64,000 bases of DNA. Origin: Phytohabitans flavus. Its GTDB lineage: Bacteria; Actinomycetota; Actinomycetes; Mycobacteriales; Micromonosporaceae. Both the position numbers and the translations under genes were made by a program. Each line of letters starts with the position of its first letter. The stretch's first letter is position 1. The stretch spans positions 3,890,001 to 3,954,000 of the forward strand of contig NZ_AP022870.1 in assembly GCF_011764545.1 (NCBI RefSeq), read 5' to 3'. Under the pieces are notes generated by a model. That model did no database searches. It saw nothing but the letters and a program-made list of their open reading frames with translations, and was not told the DNA's origin. This document shows positions 34,801 to 46,584 of this stretch, one piece after another.

Positions 34801-35556
34801 ATGCGGCACTATGAGGGGATGTCGAGCGCAACACCACCGAGCGGTGGGGTGTCCAGGTGGACCACCGCGTTCGGCACGGGCATTCCCGGCTCGCGGTCGG
34901 CCAACTCGCCGGACCGGCGGCTGCCGCGCGGGCGGCATGACCTGCCGCGGGAGTTCGTCGCGCGGACGCAGCGGGATCGGCTGATCGACGCGATGGCCTC
35001 GACCGTCGCGCGGAAGGGCTACGTCGGCACCTCGCTCGGCGACGTGTGTGCCGCGGCCGGCGTTTCCACGCGGGCGTACTACCAGCACTTCGCGGACAAG
35101 GAGACGTGCTTCCTCGCGGCGTACGAGCGGGGTGTGGAGCTGCTTCAGGGCAGCGTCGCCGTGGCGTACGGGCAGCCGGGGCAGTGGCCCGAGCGGATGC
35201 GACGCGGGCTCGGCACGCTGCTGCACATCCTCGCGGCGGAGCCGGCGTTCGCCGCGCTGTCCGTCGTGGAGGTGCTGGCCGCCGGCCCCAAGGCGCTCGC
35301 CGGCCGGCGCCTGCTGCTCGCCAGCTACGTTGGCTTCTTCGAGGCCGCGCCGCGCAAGGCGGGGCAGCCGGAGGTACCGCGGGTGGCGATCGAGGCGGTG
35401 ATCGCGGGGGTCTACGGGGTCATCTTCGACCACGTCTCCACCGGGCGGGCGGCCGAGCTGCCGGAGCGGCTGCCGGAGCTGACCTACGTGGTGCTCGCAC
35501 CCTTCATCGGTCCCGAGGCGGCCGCCGTCACCGCGGGCCTGCCCGTCGTCGACTAG
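34801..35556 (+). CDS. TetR family transcriptional regulator
   Basis: 251 residues with an N-terminal extension of about 45 Ser/Gly/Arg-rich residues before the DNA-binding domain (VCAAAGVSTRAYYQHFADKETCF, about residues 82-104). The rest is a helical ligand domain ending in AAVTAGLPVVD. An in-frame ATG at 34819 is alternative, but a GAGGGG directly touches it, so 34801 is kept. It may regulate the SDR upstream. Confidence 0.85.
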   Translation: MRHYEGMSSATPPSGGVSRWTTAFGTGIPGSRSANSPDRRLPRGRHDLPREFVARTQRDRLIDAMASTVARKGYVGTSLGDVCAAAGVSTRAYYQHFADKETCFLAAYERGVELLQGSVAVAYGQPGQWPERMRRGLGTLLHILAAEPAFAALSVVEVLAAGPKALAGRRLLLASYVGFFEAAPRKAGQPEVPRVAIEAVIAGVYGVIFDHVSTGRAAELPERLPELTYVVLAPFIGPEAAAVTAGLPVVD

Positions 35557-35724
35557 GCCCTAAGCGCGCCGCCCCAAGACGGGTCGATGGATCATTAAGT
35601 TCATCAATCTGCTTTAAGAGATCCTTAATTCCTCCACAACGCCGATCCAAGAGACAGATCAGCGCCGTACCCGGTTGCGACAAAACGATCACGACTGGTT
35701 GGGGGACCTCGTGGAGAACCTCTC

Positions 35725-37400
35725 ATGTCAGCGCCGCGCCACCTAGAGGCGCGGCCGGTGGCGGGCCGCGGGCGGCACGCCCGGTCGGTGCCGGGACCGG
35801 CCGGGCGTCCGATACATCGCACGGGCATCCACCGGGCCGACGGTGATGCACTGCTGCGCAGCCTGTACGACCAGCACGCCGAGCCGCTCTTCATGATCGC
35901 GCTGAGCCTCACCAGCGGCGACCGGCGGCTGGCCGAGGACGTGGTACGGGAGACGCTGCTCACCGCCTGGCGGGACGTGGACCAGATCGACGTGGCGGCG
36001 TCGTCCCTGCGTCCGTGGCTGATCAGCATCGCTCAACGGATCGTCCGCGACCTGAGCGGCGAGCCGTACTACAGCGACGAGCGGCGCTACGACGACGAGC
36101 CGCCGGAGGTGTTCGGGACGGACATCGAGCCGGCGCGGCAACGGATGATGGTGCTGGACGGGCTCCGCACGCTGCCCGGGCCGGACCGGGAGATCCTCGT
36201 CGAGGCGTACTTCCGCGGCCGTGGCGTGCGGGACGTCGCCGACGACCTGGGGCTGCCACCGGAGACGGTGAAGTGGCGGCTCTTCTTCGCACTCCGCGCG
36301 CTCCAGAAGGTACTGATGGGGGCGGGACCGACGATGCCTGACCCGCCCGGCCCCTGCGTCCACCCGGACGTGGGCCCGTACGCGCTGGGGCTGCTCGAGG
36401 CGGCGGAACGCCACGCCTACGAGCGGCACCTGATCACGTGCGCCCACTGCCTGCGGACGCTGGAGGGCCTGGCACCCCTGATCGAGCTACTCGGCCAGGT
36501 GGACGCGGCGACGCTGCTCGCCGAGGCCGAGCGGGGCGGGATGCGGCAGCTCGCGGACCACCCGCCCGGCGCGGTCATCTCGCTCTTCCCCCGGCAGCGC
36601 GACCCGTCGAACGACCGGCGCCGCCGCCCGCACCTGCGCCCCTGGGACGAGCTCGACGACAGGTTCCGCACCCCGGCGCCGAGGCCGGATCCGCCGCCGG
36701 TGCCGCCGCTGCGCGAGGTCAGTAAGCCCCCCGAAGTGCGAAGGAAGCCCAGGAACGAGAGCACGAGCGCGGTGATCCGGCGGCTCGTGCTCGTCGCGGC
36801 CGCCGTGACCGTCGTGATGATGGTCAGCCTCGTCACGATCGCGGCCCGGTCCAGCGTCACCGACCCGGCCACCGCGGCCGCCCCGCCGTCGAAGGTGCCG
36901 GGCCACGCCGCCGCCGCGACCACGGCCCCTCCCCGCCCACGAGCGCGCCCGCGGCCGTCGCACCCGCTCCGCCGCCCCCGACGCGGACCAAGAATCCGAC
37001 GACCGCCCCGCCTCCCGCCCGTACCAAGGAAAAGACGAAGCCCGCGCCCAGCGCGACGAGGCCCGATTCGATCAAGGCCAACCCCGGTGGCGGCGCGAAG
37101 GGCGACCGCCTCGCGGGCCGCGACCCCGCGACCGGCGCCGCGGCCGAAGTGCGGCTCAGCCCCACCGCGGCGGGTATGGACGTGTCACTCACCGTCACGA
37201 AACTGCCCGGGCCGCGCGAGTGCGTGCTCCGCGCCATCACCACGGACGGCGCCGCGCAGACCGCGCTGCGGTGGCAGCTGGCGGAGGGTCAGGACAGCTT
37301 CACCGGGCTGGGCAGCACGACCGTGGGGCAGGACGCGATCGACCGGTTCGAGGTCATCGACGCCACCGGCGCCGTGCTGATAACGATCAGCTCCAGATAG
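35725..37400 (+). CDS. ECF-type sigma factor fused to anti-sigma-like zinc finger, membrane helix and extracellular tail; one-base frameshift
   Basis: About 558 residues. Sigma region 2 (LLRSLYDQHAEPLFMIALSLT, residues ~43-110) and region 4 (LRTLPGPDREILVEAYFRG, then DLGLPPETVKWRLFFALRAL, ~148-195) are followed by a ZAS-like zinc finger (His235, Cys239, Cys242 in HLITCAHC), a linker, one membrane helix (about 350-374) and a Pro-rich stalk. The extracellular domain (VRLSPTAAGMDVSLTVTKL onwards) is in another frame and joins if one C is added to the run at 36931-36934. One chain thus holds both a sigma factor and what normally restrains it. Confidence 0.82.
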
Positions 37401-38346
37401 TCACGTACACCGGCGGGCGGAACCGGGACGGCGGCACGCCCGCGCCCGGCGCGCACATCAGCTGCATCGCGTCCGGTGTACCGAGGAAGTTGCGCAGCCG
37501 CCGGGCCGCGTCCGGCCGCTTGTCGGGCGCCAGCGTCGTGACGTGCCAGCAGGCCTGCACCGGAGTGCGCTCGGTCTCCACAATGGACAGCTCACCGCGC
37601 CGCAGCTCGCGGCCGACCAGCATCGACACGGCCGGTGCCACGCCCGCGCCGTCGGCCGCCGCGGACCAGGCCGCGGTCTGGTTGGGAAAGACCCGGACCC
37701 GATCCTCCGGTACCCGGAACGCGCGCAGCAGCCTGCCCGTGTCGCTGTCCGGGTCGGTGCCGGACGGGTCGACGAGCCACGGCCAGCGGCTCGGCGGGCC
37801 GGTCATGCGCTGGCGCGGCGGGCCGACCACGACGAGGCGGTAGCGCAGCACCGGCTCGGAGGCGAGCGCCGGATCGCCGCTGAGGTCGGGGCCGATCGCG
37901 ACGTCGGCGAGGCGGTTGGGGAGCAGGACGCGCATCTCGGCCGCGTTCGCCACGCCGGACGAGGTCTCGATCTGGCCACCCCACCGCTTGGCGAACGCCT
38001 CCACCAGCGGCGTCGCGATGAACTCGGCGATCGTGCTGGTCACCAGCAGCCGCAGCTGGGCCGCCGCGCCCTGGGCCGCGCGCACCACGGCCTCCGCCTC
38101 GGCGCCGAGCGCGACCATCTGCGAGGCGATGCCGAAGAGGCGGCTGCCGCCCTCGGTCAGCGTCATCTCGTTGCCCTCGCGGACCACGAGCTGGTCGCCG
38201 AGGTGCTGGCGGAGCGCGGCGAGCGAACGGGAGACCGCCGGCTCGCTGACCCCGAGCACGTCGGCCGCGGCCCGCACCGAACGCAGCCGCGCGACGAGCA
38301 CGAACACGCCGAGCTGCGTGAGGGTCACCGGCCACCCCTTAACCAT
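37387..38346 (-). CDS. LysR family transcriptional regulator
   Basis: 319 residues from an ATG at 38346 (GTG at 38328 also possible). The HTH is in the first 60 residues (AAADVLGVSEPAVSRSLAALRQHLG), followed by a LysR effector domain. It is transcribed divergently from coxM with only 52 bp between starts, so it is the obvious regulator of the CO dehydrogenase operon (inference). Its 3' end overlaps the end of the sigma factor gene by 14 bp. Confidence 0.88.
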   Translation of the reverse strand: MVKGWPVTLTQLGVFVLVARLRSVRAAADVLGVSEPAVSRSLAALRQHLGDQLVVREGNEMTLTEGGSRLFGIASQMVALGAEAEAVVRAAQGAAAQLRLLVTSTIAEFIATPLVEAFAKRWGGQIETSSGVANAAEMRVLLPNRLADVAIGPDLSGDPALASEPVLRYRLVVVGPPRQRMTGPPSRWPWLVDPSGTDPDSDTGRLLRAFRVPEDRVRVFPNQTAAWSAAADGAGVAPAVSMLVGRELRRGELSIVETERTPVQACWHVTTLAPDKRPDAARRLRNFLGTPDAMQLMCAPGAGVPPSRFRPPVYVTIWS

Positions 38347-38398
38347 TCGGTTATCGCGGCATTGCCAGCCTCTCACAATCGTTACGACGATGGGGCGC

Positions 38399-39270
38399 AT
38401 GCAGGTGCCGGCACATTTCGAGTACGAGCGGGCGACCAGTGTGGACCATGCTCTCGCGCTGCTGGCGAAGTGGGGCAGCGAGGCGCGGGTGGTGGCCGGC
38501 GGGCACAGCCTGATCCCGATGATGAAGCTGCGGCTCGCGCGGCCAGAAGCGCTCGTCGACATCAACGACCTGGCGGAGCTGGCATACGTCCGGATCGACG
38601 GCGGCGTGCTCGCCGTCGGCGCGATGACCCGCCACGCCGACGTGCTCGCCTCGCCGCTGGTGGGCGAGCACTACCAGATCTTCCACGACGCGGAACGGGT
38701 GATCGCCGACCCGGTAGTGCGCAACCGAGGCACGGTCGGCGGCTCCCTGTGCCAGGCCGACCCGTCCGAGGACCTGTCCGCGGCGTTCGCGGCGGTCGAC
38801 GCGGCGGCGGTGGTACGCGGGCCGGACGGCGTGCGCCGGGTGCCGATCCGCGAGTTCCACACCGGACCGTACGAGACGGTGGTCGCCCCGGGCGAGCTGC
38901 TCGTCGAGGTCGTGGTGCCGATCCGACCGGGGGTGGATCGGCGTACGAGAAGGTGGAGCGGCGGGTCGGCGACTGGGCCGTGGCCGCCGCCGGCGCCGCC
39001 GTGTGGCTGGACGGCGGCACGATCCGCGACGCCGGCATCGGGCTGACCGCGGTCGGCGCCGAGCACTTCCACGCGCCCGAGGCCGAGGAGTACCTGCGCG
39101 GGTCACCGGCTACGGAGGCCAGCCTTGTCGAAGCCGGCCGGATCGCCGCCGAGCACTGTGACCCGGTCGCCGACCAGCGCGGCCCAGCCGACTACAAGAA
39201 GCACCTGGCCGGCGAGCTGACGACGCGCGCGCTGCGTCGAGCCGTGGCGAGGGCTTCGGGGAGGGTCTGA
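38399..39270 (+). CDS. coxM: Aerobic CO dehydrogenase medium subunit (FAD), one-base frameshift
   Basis: About 290 residues, starting MQVPAHFEYERATSV. FAD-binding motifs of the family are present: ARVVAGGHSLIPMMKLRLA (residues ~32-50) and NRGTVGGSLCQADPSEDL (~108-125). One G missing from the run at 38929-38933 breaks the frame; adding it gives PIRPGGGSAYEKVERRVGDWA. CoxM passes electrons from the iron-sulfur subunit to the quinone pool. First gene of the M-S-L order that marks form I enzymes. Confidence 0.9.
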
Positions 39271-39739
39271 TGCAGATCACCGTGACCGTGAACGGCGACG
39301 AGTACACCGCGGACGTCGAGCCTCGGCTGCTGCTCGTGCACTTCCTGCGCGACAAGCTCGGCCTGACCGGTACGCACTGGGGCTGCGACACCTCCAACTG
39401 CGGCGTCTGCGTGGTCTGGCTCGACGGCACGCCGGTCAAGTCGTGCACCGTGCTCGCCGTGATGGCGGACGGCCACGCGGTCCGTACCGTCGAGGGCCTG
39501 GCCGACGGCGCCACGCTCGACCCCGTGCAGGAGGGCTTCGTGCAGTGCCACGGCCTCCAGTGCGGCTTCTGCACGCCGGGCATGATGATGACCGCCCGCT
39601 GGCTGCTCGACCACAATCCCGACCCGTCGGAAGACGAGATCCGCGAGGCGATCTCCGGCCAGTCGTGCCGCTGTACGGGTTACGAGAACATTGTCCGTTC
39701 TGTTCGCTGGGCCGCTCAGCAAGGTCAGGGGGTGCGGCC

Positions 39740-39743
<4 letters not shown>
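39270..39743 (+). CDS. coxS: Aerobic CO dehydrogenase small subunit (two 2Fe-2S clusters)
   Basis: 157 residues, with the start overlapping the coxM stop. The N-terminal plant-type cluster is WGCDTSNCGVC with a later Cys (KSCTVLA). The C-terminal cluster is QCHGLQCGFCTPGM and SCRCTGYENIV. This is the complete eight-Cys pattern of CoxS/XdhA-type small subunits. It links the molybdenum subunit to the FAD subunit. Confidence 0.93.
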
Positions 39744-42104
<2,361 letters not shown>

Positions 42105-42108
<4 letters not shown>

Positions 42109-42872
42109 GACCCGACCTGTTGCTGCGCGCGGAAGACCTGCGGGCCCGGCGGACGCCGTTCGTGCTCGCGACGGTGGTCCGCGCGCAGCGGCCGACCAGC
42201 GCCAAGGCCGGCGACGCCGCGCTGATCCTCGCCGACGGCACACTCGACGGCTTCGTCGGCGGCACCTGCGCCACCTCGACGGTGCTGGCCCAGGGCCTGC
42301 GGCTGCTGGCCTCGGGCGAGTCGACGCTGCTGCACATCACGCCCGATCCGGCTGTGCGGTCGGTCGAGGAGGGCGCGGTCACGGTGGCCAACCCGTGCCT
42401 GTCCGGCGGCGCGCTGGACGTCTTCCTGGAGCCGATGATCCCGCCGCCGCTCGTCCACGTGCTCGGCGACGCCCCGGTGGCCCGCGCGCTTGTCGCGCTC
42501 GGCAGGCCGCTGGGCTACGAGGTGGTCGCCACGGTGGATCCGTCGCTGACGGTGCCACCGGACGCGGACGCGGTGGTCGTCGCCTCCCACGGCCACGACG
42601 AGGAGCCGGTGCTCACGGCGGCGCTGCGGGCCGGCGTGCCGTACGTGGCGCTTGTCGCCAGCCGCCGCCGCGGCTCGGCGGTGCTGTCCTCTTTGGACGT
42701 ACCGGACGCGGCCGCGCGAGTGCGCTCCCCCGCTGGGCTGGACATCGGCGCCCGTACCGCCCCGGAGGTCGCCCTCTCCATCCTCGCCGAGATCATCGCC
42801 AGTCGCCCCCGCGCCGCACCCCCGCCGCCGGTGGTCCCGCCGTCCGCTTCCCTGCTGCCTGTCTTGGAGTAG
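42105..42872 (+). CDS. XdhC/CoxF-like maturation protein
   Basis: 255 residues, overlapping coxL by 4 bases. It carries both XdhC halves: the N-terminal domain (RAQRPTSAKAGDAALILADGTLDGFVGGTCA) and a C-terminal Rossmann domain (LVHVLGDAPVARALVALGRPLGYEV, then HGHDEEPVLTAALRAGVPYV). XdhC proteins bind molybdenum cofactor and help insert the sulfurated form into molybdenum hydroxylases. Its place in the operon supports that role for CO dehydrogenase. Confidence 0.87.
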
Positions 42873-42875
42873 CCC

Positions 42876-43543
42876 GTGCGCCTGGACAACGAGTTCGTCG
42901 TACCCCGCCCGGTGGACGAGGCGTGGGCCGTCCTGACCGACCTCGAACGGATCGCCCCCTGCATGCCCGGCGCCAAACTGACCGAAGTGGACGGCGACGA
43001 CTACCACGGCACGGTAAAGGTCAAGGTCGGCCCGGTGGTCGCCCAGTACGCCGGCGTGGCCCGCTTCCGCGAACGCGACGCCGCACGCCACCACGCGGTA
43101 CTTGAGGCGAGCGGCAAGCAGAGCGGCGGCGCGGGCCGGGCGTCCGCGGTGGTCACCGCCGACCTGGCCGCCGAGGGCGACAGCACGCGCGTCACGGTCG
43201 TGACGGACCTGACGGTGGCCGGGCCGCTGGCCCAGTTCGGCCGGGGCGCGATCGCCCAGGTCAGCGGCAAGCTGCTGGACCAGTTCGTGGCCCAGCTCCG
43301 CGAGACGGTCCTCGCCTCTCCCACCCCCGCCCCCACCGCACCCGCGCCCGCCGCCGCGGCTGCCGCTCCCGCCGCCGAGGGCCCGGCCCCGGGCACCAGG
43401 CCGGCGCCGACGACATCCCGGCCGCCGCCGAGCCCGCCCCGGTCGACCTGTTGCGCGCCGCGGCCGCGCCCGTGCTGGTCCGCCTGATCCCGGTCCTGCT
43501 CGCGGTCGCGGTCCTGATCGTCCTGATCGTGTGGCTCGCCTGA
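42876..43543 (+). CDS. coxG: CoxG family protein (SRPBCC domain, membrane tail), one-base frameshift
   Basis: About 222 residues from a GTG start. The N-terminal ~150 residues are the SRPBCC/CoxG domain (MRLDNEFVVPRPVDEAWAVL, then ERIAPCMPGA). A Pro/Ala linker leads to a C-terminal membrane helix (VRLIPVLLAVAVLIVLIVWLA), which lies in another frame. Adding one C near 43404-43405 joins them. In Afipia carboxidovorans CoxG is thought to anchor CO dehydrogenase to the membrane, which the tail helix fits. Last gene of the operon. Confidence 0.85.
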
Positions 43544-43710
43544 CGATCCGACGCCGAGGCCTGGCCCAGGGGTTGAGTCACAACCCGAAGGTTCCGGCCG
43601 GCATCGCGGGTGCAGAGGCTGCGGCCCGTCCATCCCGTGGGCGTCGATCTGGACGGGGGTCAAGCACGTGCTCGGCATCTGGGTCCAGGCCGCCGACAAA
43701 AGATCCAAAA

Positions 43711-43790
43711 CCAAGGAGATTGAGCTACCGCGATGTCCGTGGTGGTCCGGACCGTCGCTCCCGCGGCCTCACCCTCCGCTGTTTCACAAC
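43711..43790 (-). repeat. Dispersed intergenic repeat, copy C (reverse)
   Basis: Full-length reverse copy of the element at 23662: CCAAGGAGATTGAGCTACC, GATGTCCGTGGTGGTCCGGA, CCGTCGCTCCCGCGGCCTC, ACCCTCCGCTG and TTTCACAAC. It carries a few substitutions and a short insertion relative to copy B. Confidence 0.8.
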
Positions 43791-44039
43791 CCCGCCCCGC
43801 CTCCGGGCATCCGGCGGCCCGTCGGTGGGGCCACCAGTCGGCGGGCCTCTGGAGCTGGGCGCACCGATGCGCCCGCCCCCCCCGGACCGGGGGCGGGCAC
43901 CCCGCCGGTCCTCCCGACGCTGCCCACTCACCCGGCCCGTGACCAGAGCGGGCCGCCGCGTGGTCGCCCCGGCGCATCAGCGCCCGCGATCCAGACCCGG
44001 CTTCCGCCGCCCGCGTCGCGGACATCCCCGCGGACCTCT

Positions 44040-44089
44040 GGATCTAGTCGACTTTCTGCTGCCCTGACGACAGAAAGTCGACTAGATCC
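44040..44089. repeat. Long inverted repeat, 19-bp perfect arms
   Basis: GGATCTAGTCGACTTTCTG (44040-44058) and its exact complement (44071-44089) flank a 12-base loop. It is only 22 bases from a second, unrelated long palindrome. The arms are less GC-rich than the surroundings. Confidence 0.9.
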
Positions 44090-44111
44090 GAAAGGCCGCG
44101 CGGCCCCAGCC

Positions 44112-44157
44112 TTTGTGAACGTTTCCCGCTGCCCCAGCAGCGGGAAACGTTCACAAA
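44112..44157. repeat. Long inverted repeat, 21-bp perfect arms
   Basis: The arm TTTGTGAACGTTTCCCGCTG plus C (44112-44132), loop CCCA and the exact complement (44137-44157) make one of the most stable hairpins in the window. The arms contain AACGTT. It shares with its neighbour the inner motif GCTGCCC. Confidence 0.9.
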
Positions 44158-44174
44158 CCTTGGGATCGTGCTGG

Positions 44175-44234
44175 GTTGTGAAGCGCGGAGGGTGTGGACG
44201 TCGCCCGCTACTCCCGCGGCCTCACCCTCCGCAG
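44175..44234. repeat. Dispersed repeat, copy D: two end fragments head to head
   Basis: The left end of the element (TTGTGAAGCGCGGAGGGTG) is followed after about 20 bases by the same end in reverse (CCGCGGCCTCACCCTCCGC). The result is an imperfect palindrome with 13-base arms and one mismatch. The middle of the element is missing. Confidence 0.65.
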
Positions 44235-44855
44235 TTGGGCAAGCTCACCCCCGGGTCGCGGTCGGCGGTTGGGCGGGGTCCATCCACGACAGACAGGCGC
44301 CCGAGGGCGCTCGGTTTACCACGATCTCTCGCGTACCCCAGCCCGACCGCGTCGATCGAGGAAGCTGGTCTGCGCGGTCACTACGCGACCGGCATCACCC
44401 AGGACGAGAGGGCCTACCCGGCGGCAAGGTCGCCGGTGGTCACCGGCGCGGCCACTCTAGGGAAGCAGAGTAAGGCGCCTGCGGGCTTGGACCGCAGACC
44501 TGGCAGCGCTGGTCGGGGATCTCGGCGAGCGTCAGCGAGCCGCCGACCTGCGCGGTGCCCGCGGGAGCATACGGCCTGCGACTGACGCGGACGGGGGCAA
44601 ATGCATGCAGGAGAATGTGACCTCGACCCTGAAAGGCCTCTAGATCCAGCGTTTCTTCCGGATCTGCTCGCGCCGCCGGCCGCGCGGGCGGGTTGCGCAC
44701 CGCGGCGGATCAAGGCTATGACCTGGGCATCCTCTGAGGCCGCGCCGAGTGTCAGGTTCGCCGGGTCCCTGGGCGTGCATGGATTTCCCCTGCTCGAGTG
44801 GGGCAGCCCAGGACGGGGCCCGGATTTCATGATCGGCTTAGGGTGAGTGGCATTG

Positions 44856-44895
44856 GGTCCGGACCACCGCGGACGTCGCGGTAGCCCAAATCTTG
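44856..44895 (+). repeat. Dispersed repeat, copy E (right half only)
   Basis: GGTCCGGACCACCGCGGAC, then GTCGCGGTAGCCCAAATCTTG: the right-hand 40 bases of the element, with one substitution from copy B. The left half is absent. Confidence 0.8.
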
Positions 44896-44962
44896 TCCTG
44901 TGTGGAGGGTTCAGGTCCGAAAACGGCCAGACTTGTGGCGCCGCGACTGATGGGGTGGGGGC

Positions 44963-45793
44963 ATGACAAGCCACCTCGACAAGACCAACACCTTCCGCGC
45001 GCTGCACGCCCCGGGCGCCGTCCTCGTGCTGCCGAACGCCTGGGATGTCGCCACCGCCCGCCTCGCCGAGGATGCCGGCGCGGCCGCGGTCGCGACCACC
45101 AGCGCGGGCGTCGCGTGGAGCCTCGGCACGCCGGACGGTGACCACCTCGGCCGCGACCTCGCCGCCGACCTCGTCGCGCGCATCGCCGCCGCGGTCTCGG
45201 TGCCGGTGACCGCGGACATCGAGGGTGGGTACGCGGCCGATCCGGCCGGCGTGGCGGACACGGTGCGCGCGGTCGTCGAGGCCGGCGCGTGCGGCATCAA
45301 CATCGAGGACGCCGACGCGCAAGGGCTGCGTACCGTCGGCGAGCAGGCCGACCGCCTCGCGGCCGCGCGGGAGGCGGCCACCGCGGCCGGCGTACCGCTG
45401 TTCATCAACGCCCGCACGGACACCTACCTGCGCGCGGTGGGTGACCCGGCGACCCGCCTCGCCGCGACGCTGGACCGCGCGGCGGCTTACCTCGCGGCCG
45501 GCGCCGACGGGATCTTCGTTCCGGGCGTGGCCGACCCGGACACGATCGCCAGCCTCGCCGCGGGCATCGACGCGCCGCTCAACGTGATGGCCGGCCCGGG
45601 CTCCCCCGCCGTACCCGACCTCGCCAAGCTCGGCGTGGCCCGGGTGAGCATCGGCGCGGCGATCGCGCTGTCGGCGTACGACCACGCCCGGCGCGGCATG
45701 CGCGAGGTGCTCGCGACCGGCACGTACGAGTCGCTGGCGAGCGACCTGGAGTACGGCGAGCTGAACGAGCTGCTCGGTAAGCTCCACGCGTGA
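44963..45793 (+). CDS. Isocitrate lyase/PEP mutase family protein
   Basis: 276 residues. Family landmarks are LVLPNAWDVATARLAEDAGAAAVATTSAGVA near the start, the metal-site Asp and Glu in VTADIEGGY and INIEDAD, and NARTDTYL. Members cleave or rearrange small oxo/hydroxy acids (2-methylisocitrate, oxaloacetate, PEP). The catalytic loop differs from isocitrate lyase proper, so the reaction is not fixed. The stop overlaps the next start, making an operon with an SDR. A second member of the family lies at 50746-51579. Confidence 0.87.
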   Translation: MTSHLDKTNTFRALHAPGAVLVLPNAWDVATARLAEDAGAAAVATTSAGVAWSLGTPDGDHLGRDLAADLVARIAAAVSVPVTADIEGGYAADPAGVADTVRAVVEAGACGINIEDADAQGLRTVGEQADRLAAAREAATAAGVPLFINARTDTYLRAVGDPATRLAATLDRAAAYLAAGADGIFVPGVADPDTIASLAAGIDAPLNVMAGPGSPAVPDLAKLGVARVSIGAAIALSAYDHARRGMREVLATGTYESLASDLEYGELNELLGKLHA

Positions 45794-46575
45794 TCAATGG
45801 AGGCGTGCGCGGGTCCTACGTCGTGACCGGTGCCGCCCGCGGCGTCGGGCGCGCGATCGCCGAACGCCTCCTGCACGACGGACCGGTGGTCGGCGTCGAC
45901 CTGGATTGGTCGGCGCCGCTCCCGCACGGCGGGGAGGGCCAGCCGCACCGCCTGCTGACCGTCACCGGTGACGCCACCGACGAGGAGGTCGCCACCCGCG
46001 CCGCGACCCTGGCCGCGGCGAGTGCGCCGCTCGCCGGCTGGGTCAACAACGCCGCCGTCTTCCGCGACGTGTCGCTGCACGACAGCAGCGCCCGGGAGGT
46101 GCTCGACCTCGTCACGCTCAACCTCGGGCTCACCGTGGCCGGCTCGGCGGCCGCGGTCAAGCACTTCCTCGCCACCGGTACCGCCGGCGCGATCGTCAAC
46201 GTCTCCTCGCACCAGGCCGCTCGGCCGGTCCCGGGTGCGCTGCCGTACGCCACGGCGAAGGCCGCCATCGAGGGGCTGACCCGGGCGCTCGCCGTCGAGT
46301 ACGGCCGGCACGGCATCCGGGTCAACGCTGTCGCACTGGGCTCGATCGCGACGGAGCGGTACGACGAGTACCTCGCGGACGCCGGGCCGGCGGGCGCCAT
46401 CCTGATCAAAGCGGAGATGCGCCGGCTGCACGCGCTAGGCCGGATCGGCCGCCCGGAGGAGGTCGCCGACACGATCGCGTACCTGCTGTCGGACCACGCC
46501 AGCTTCGTCACCGGCACGGTGATCCCGGTCGACGGCGGCCGCGCCGCCCGCGGCCTCGACCCCGAAGAACGCTAG
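45790..46575 (+). CDS. SDR family oxidoreductase
   Basis: 261 residues from a GTG overlapping the upstream stop. The cofactor turn is VTGAARGVGRAIAERL, the NNA motif is VNNAAVF, the catalytic Ser is in NVSSHQA, and the YxxxK motif is PYATAKAA. The C-terminus closes with TGTVIPVDGGRAARG. Asp at the end of the second strand (VVGVDLDW) suggests NAD preference. It probably acts on the product or substrate of the coupled PEP-mutase-family enzyme. Confidence 0.88.
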   Translation: MINGGVRGSYVVTGAARGVGRAIAERLLHDGPVVGVDLDWSAPLPHGGEGQPHRLLTVTGDATDEEVATRAATLAAASAPLAGWVNNAAVFRDVSLHDSSAREVLDLVTLNLGLTVAGSAAAVKHFLATGTAGAIVNVSSHQAARPVPGALPYATAKAAIEGLTRALAVEYGRHGIRVNAVALGSIATERYDEYLADAGPAGAILIKAEMRRLHALGRIGRPEEVADTIAYLLSDHASFVTGTVIPVDGGRAARGLDPEER

Positions 46576-46584
46576 ACGCACTGG

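Larger units (their letters stand above)
43544..44962. other. Non-coding, repeat-rich island
   Basis: 1.4 kb with no convincing gene. Open frames here lack codon structure and run through repeats. It contains three copies or part-copies of the dispersed repeat (43711-43790, 44175-44234 and 44856-44895) and two long perfect inverted repeats (44040-44089 and 44112-44157). A C-run of ten bases at 43876-43885 is notable. The remainder (44235-44855) is unremarkable. Such an island between two operons may be a hot spot for insertion or rearrangement (inference). Confidence 0.7.

Noticed and set aside
35584..35640. ATTAAG...CTTAAT pair ahead of the sigma factor gene as an operator
   Set aside because: The arms are only 6 bases with a long, irregular spacer in an AT-rich promoter region, which is within chance expectation.
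43668..44585. 305-codon open frame in the 43.5-45 kb island
   Set aside because: It runs through a dispersed-repeat copy and both long palindromes and shows no domain or codon bias of the neighbours.
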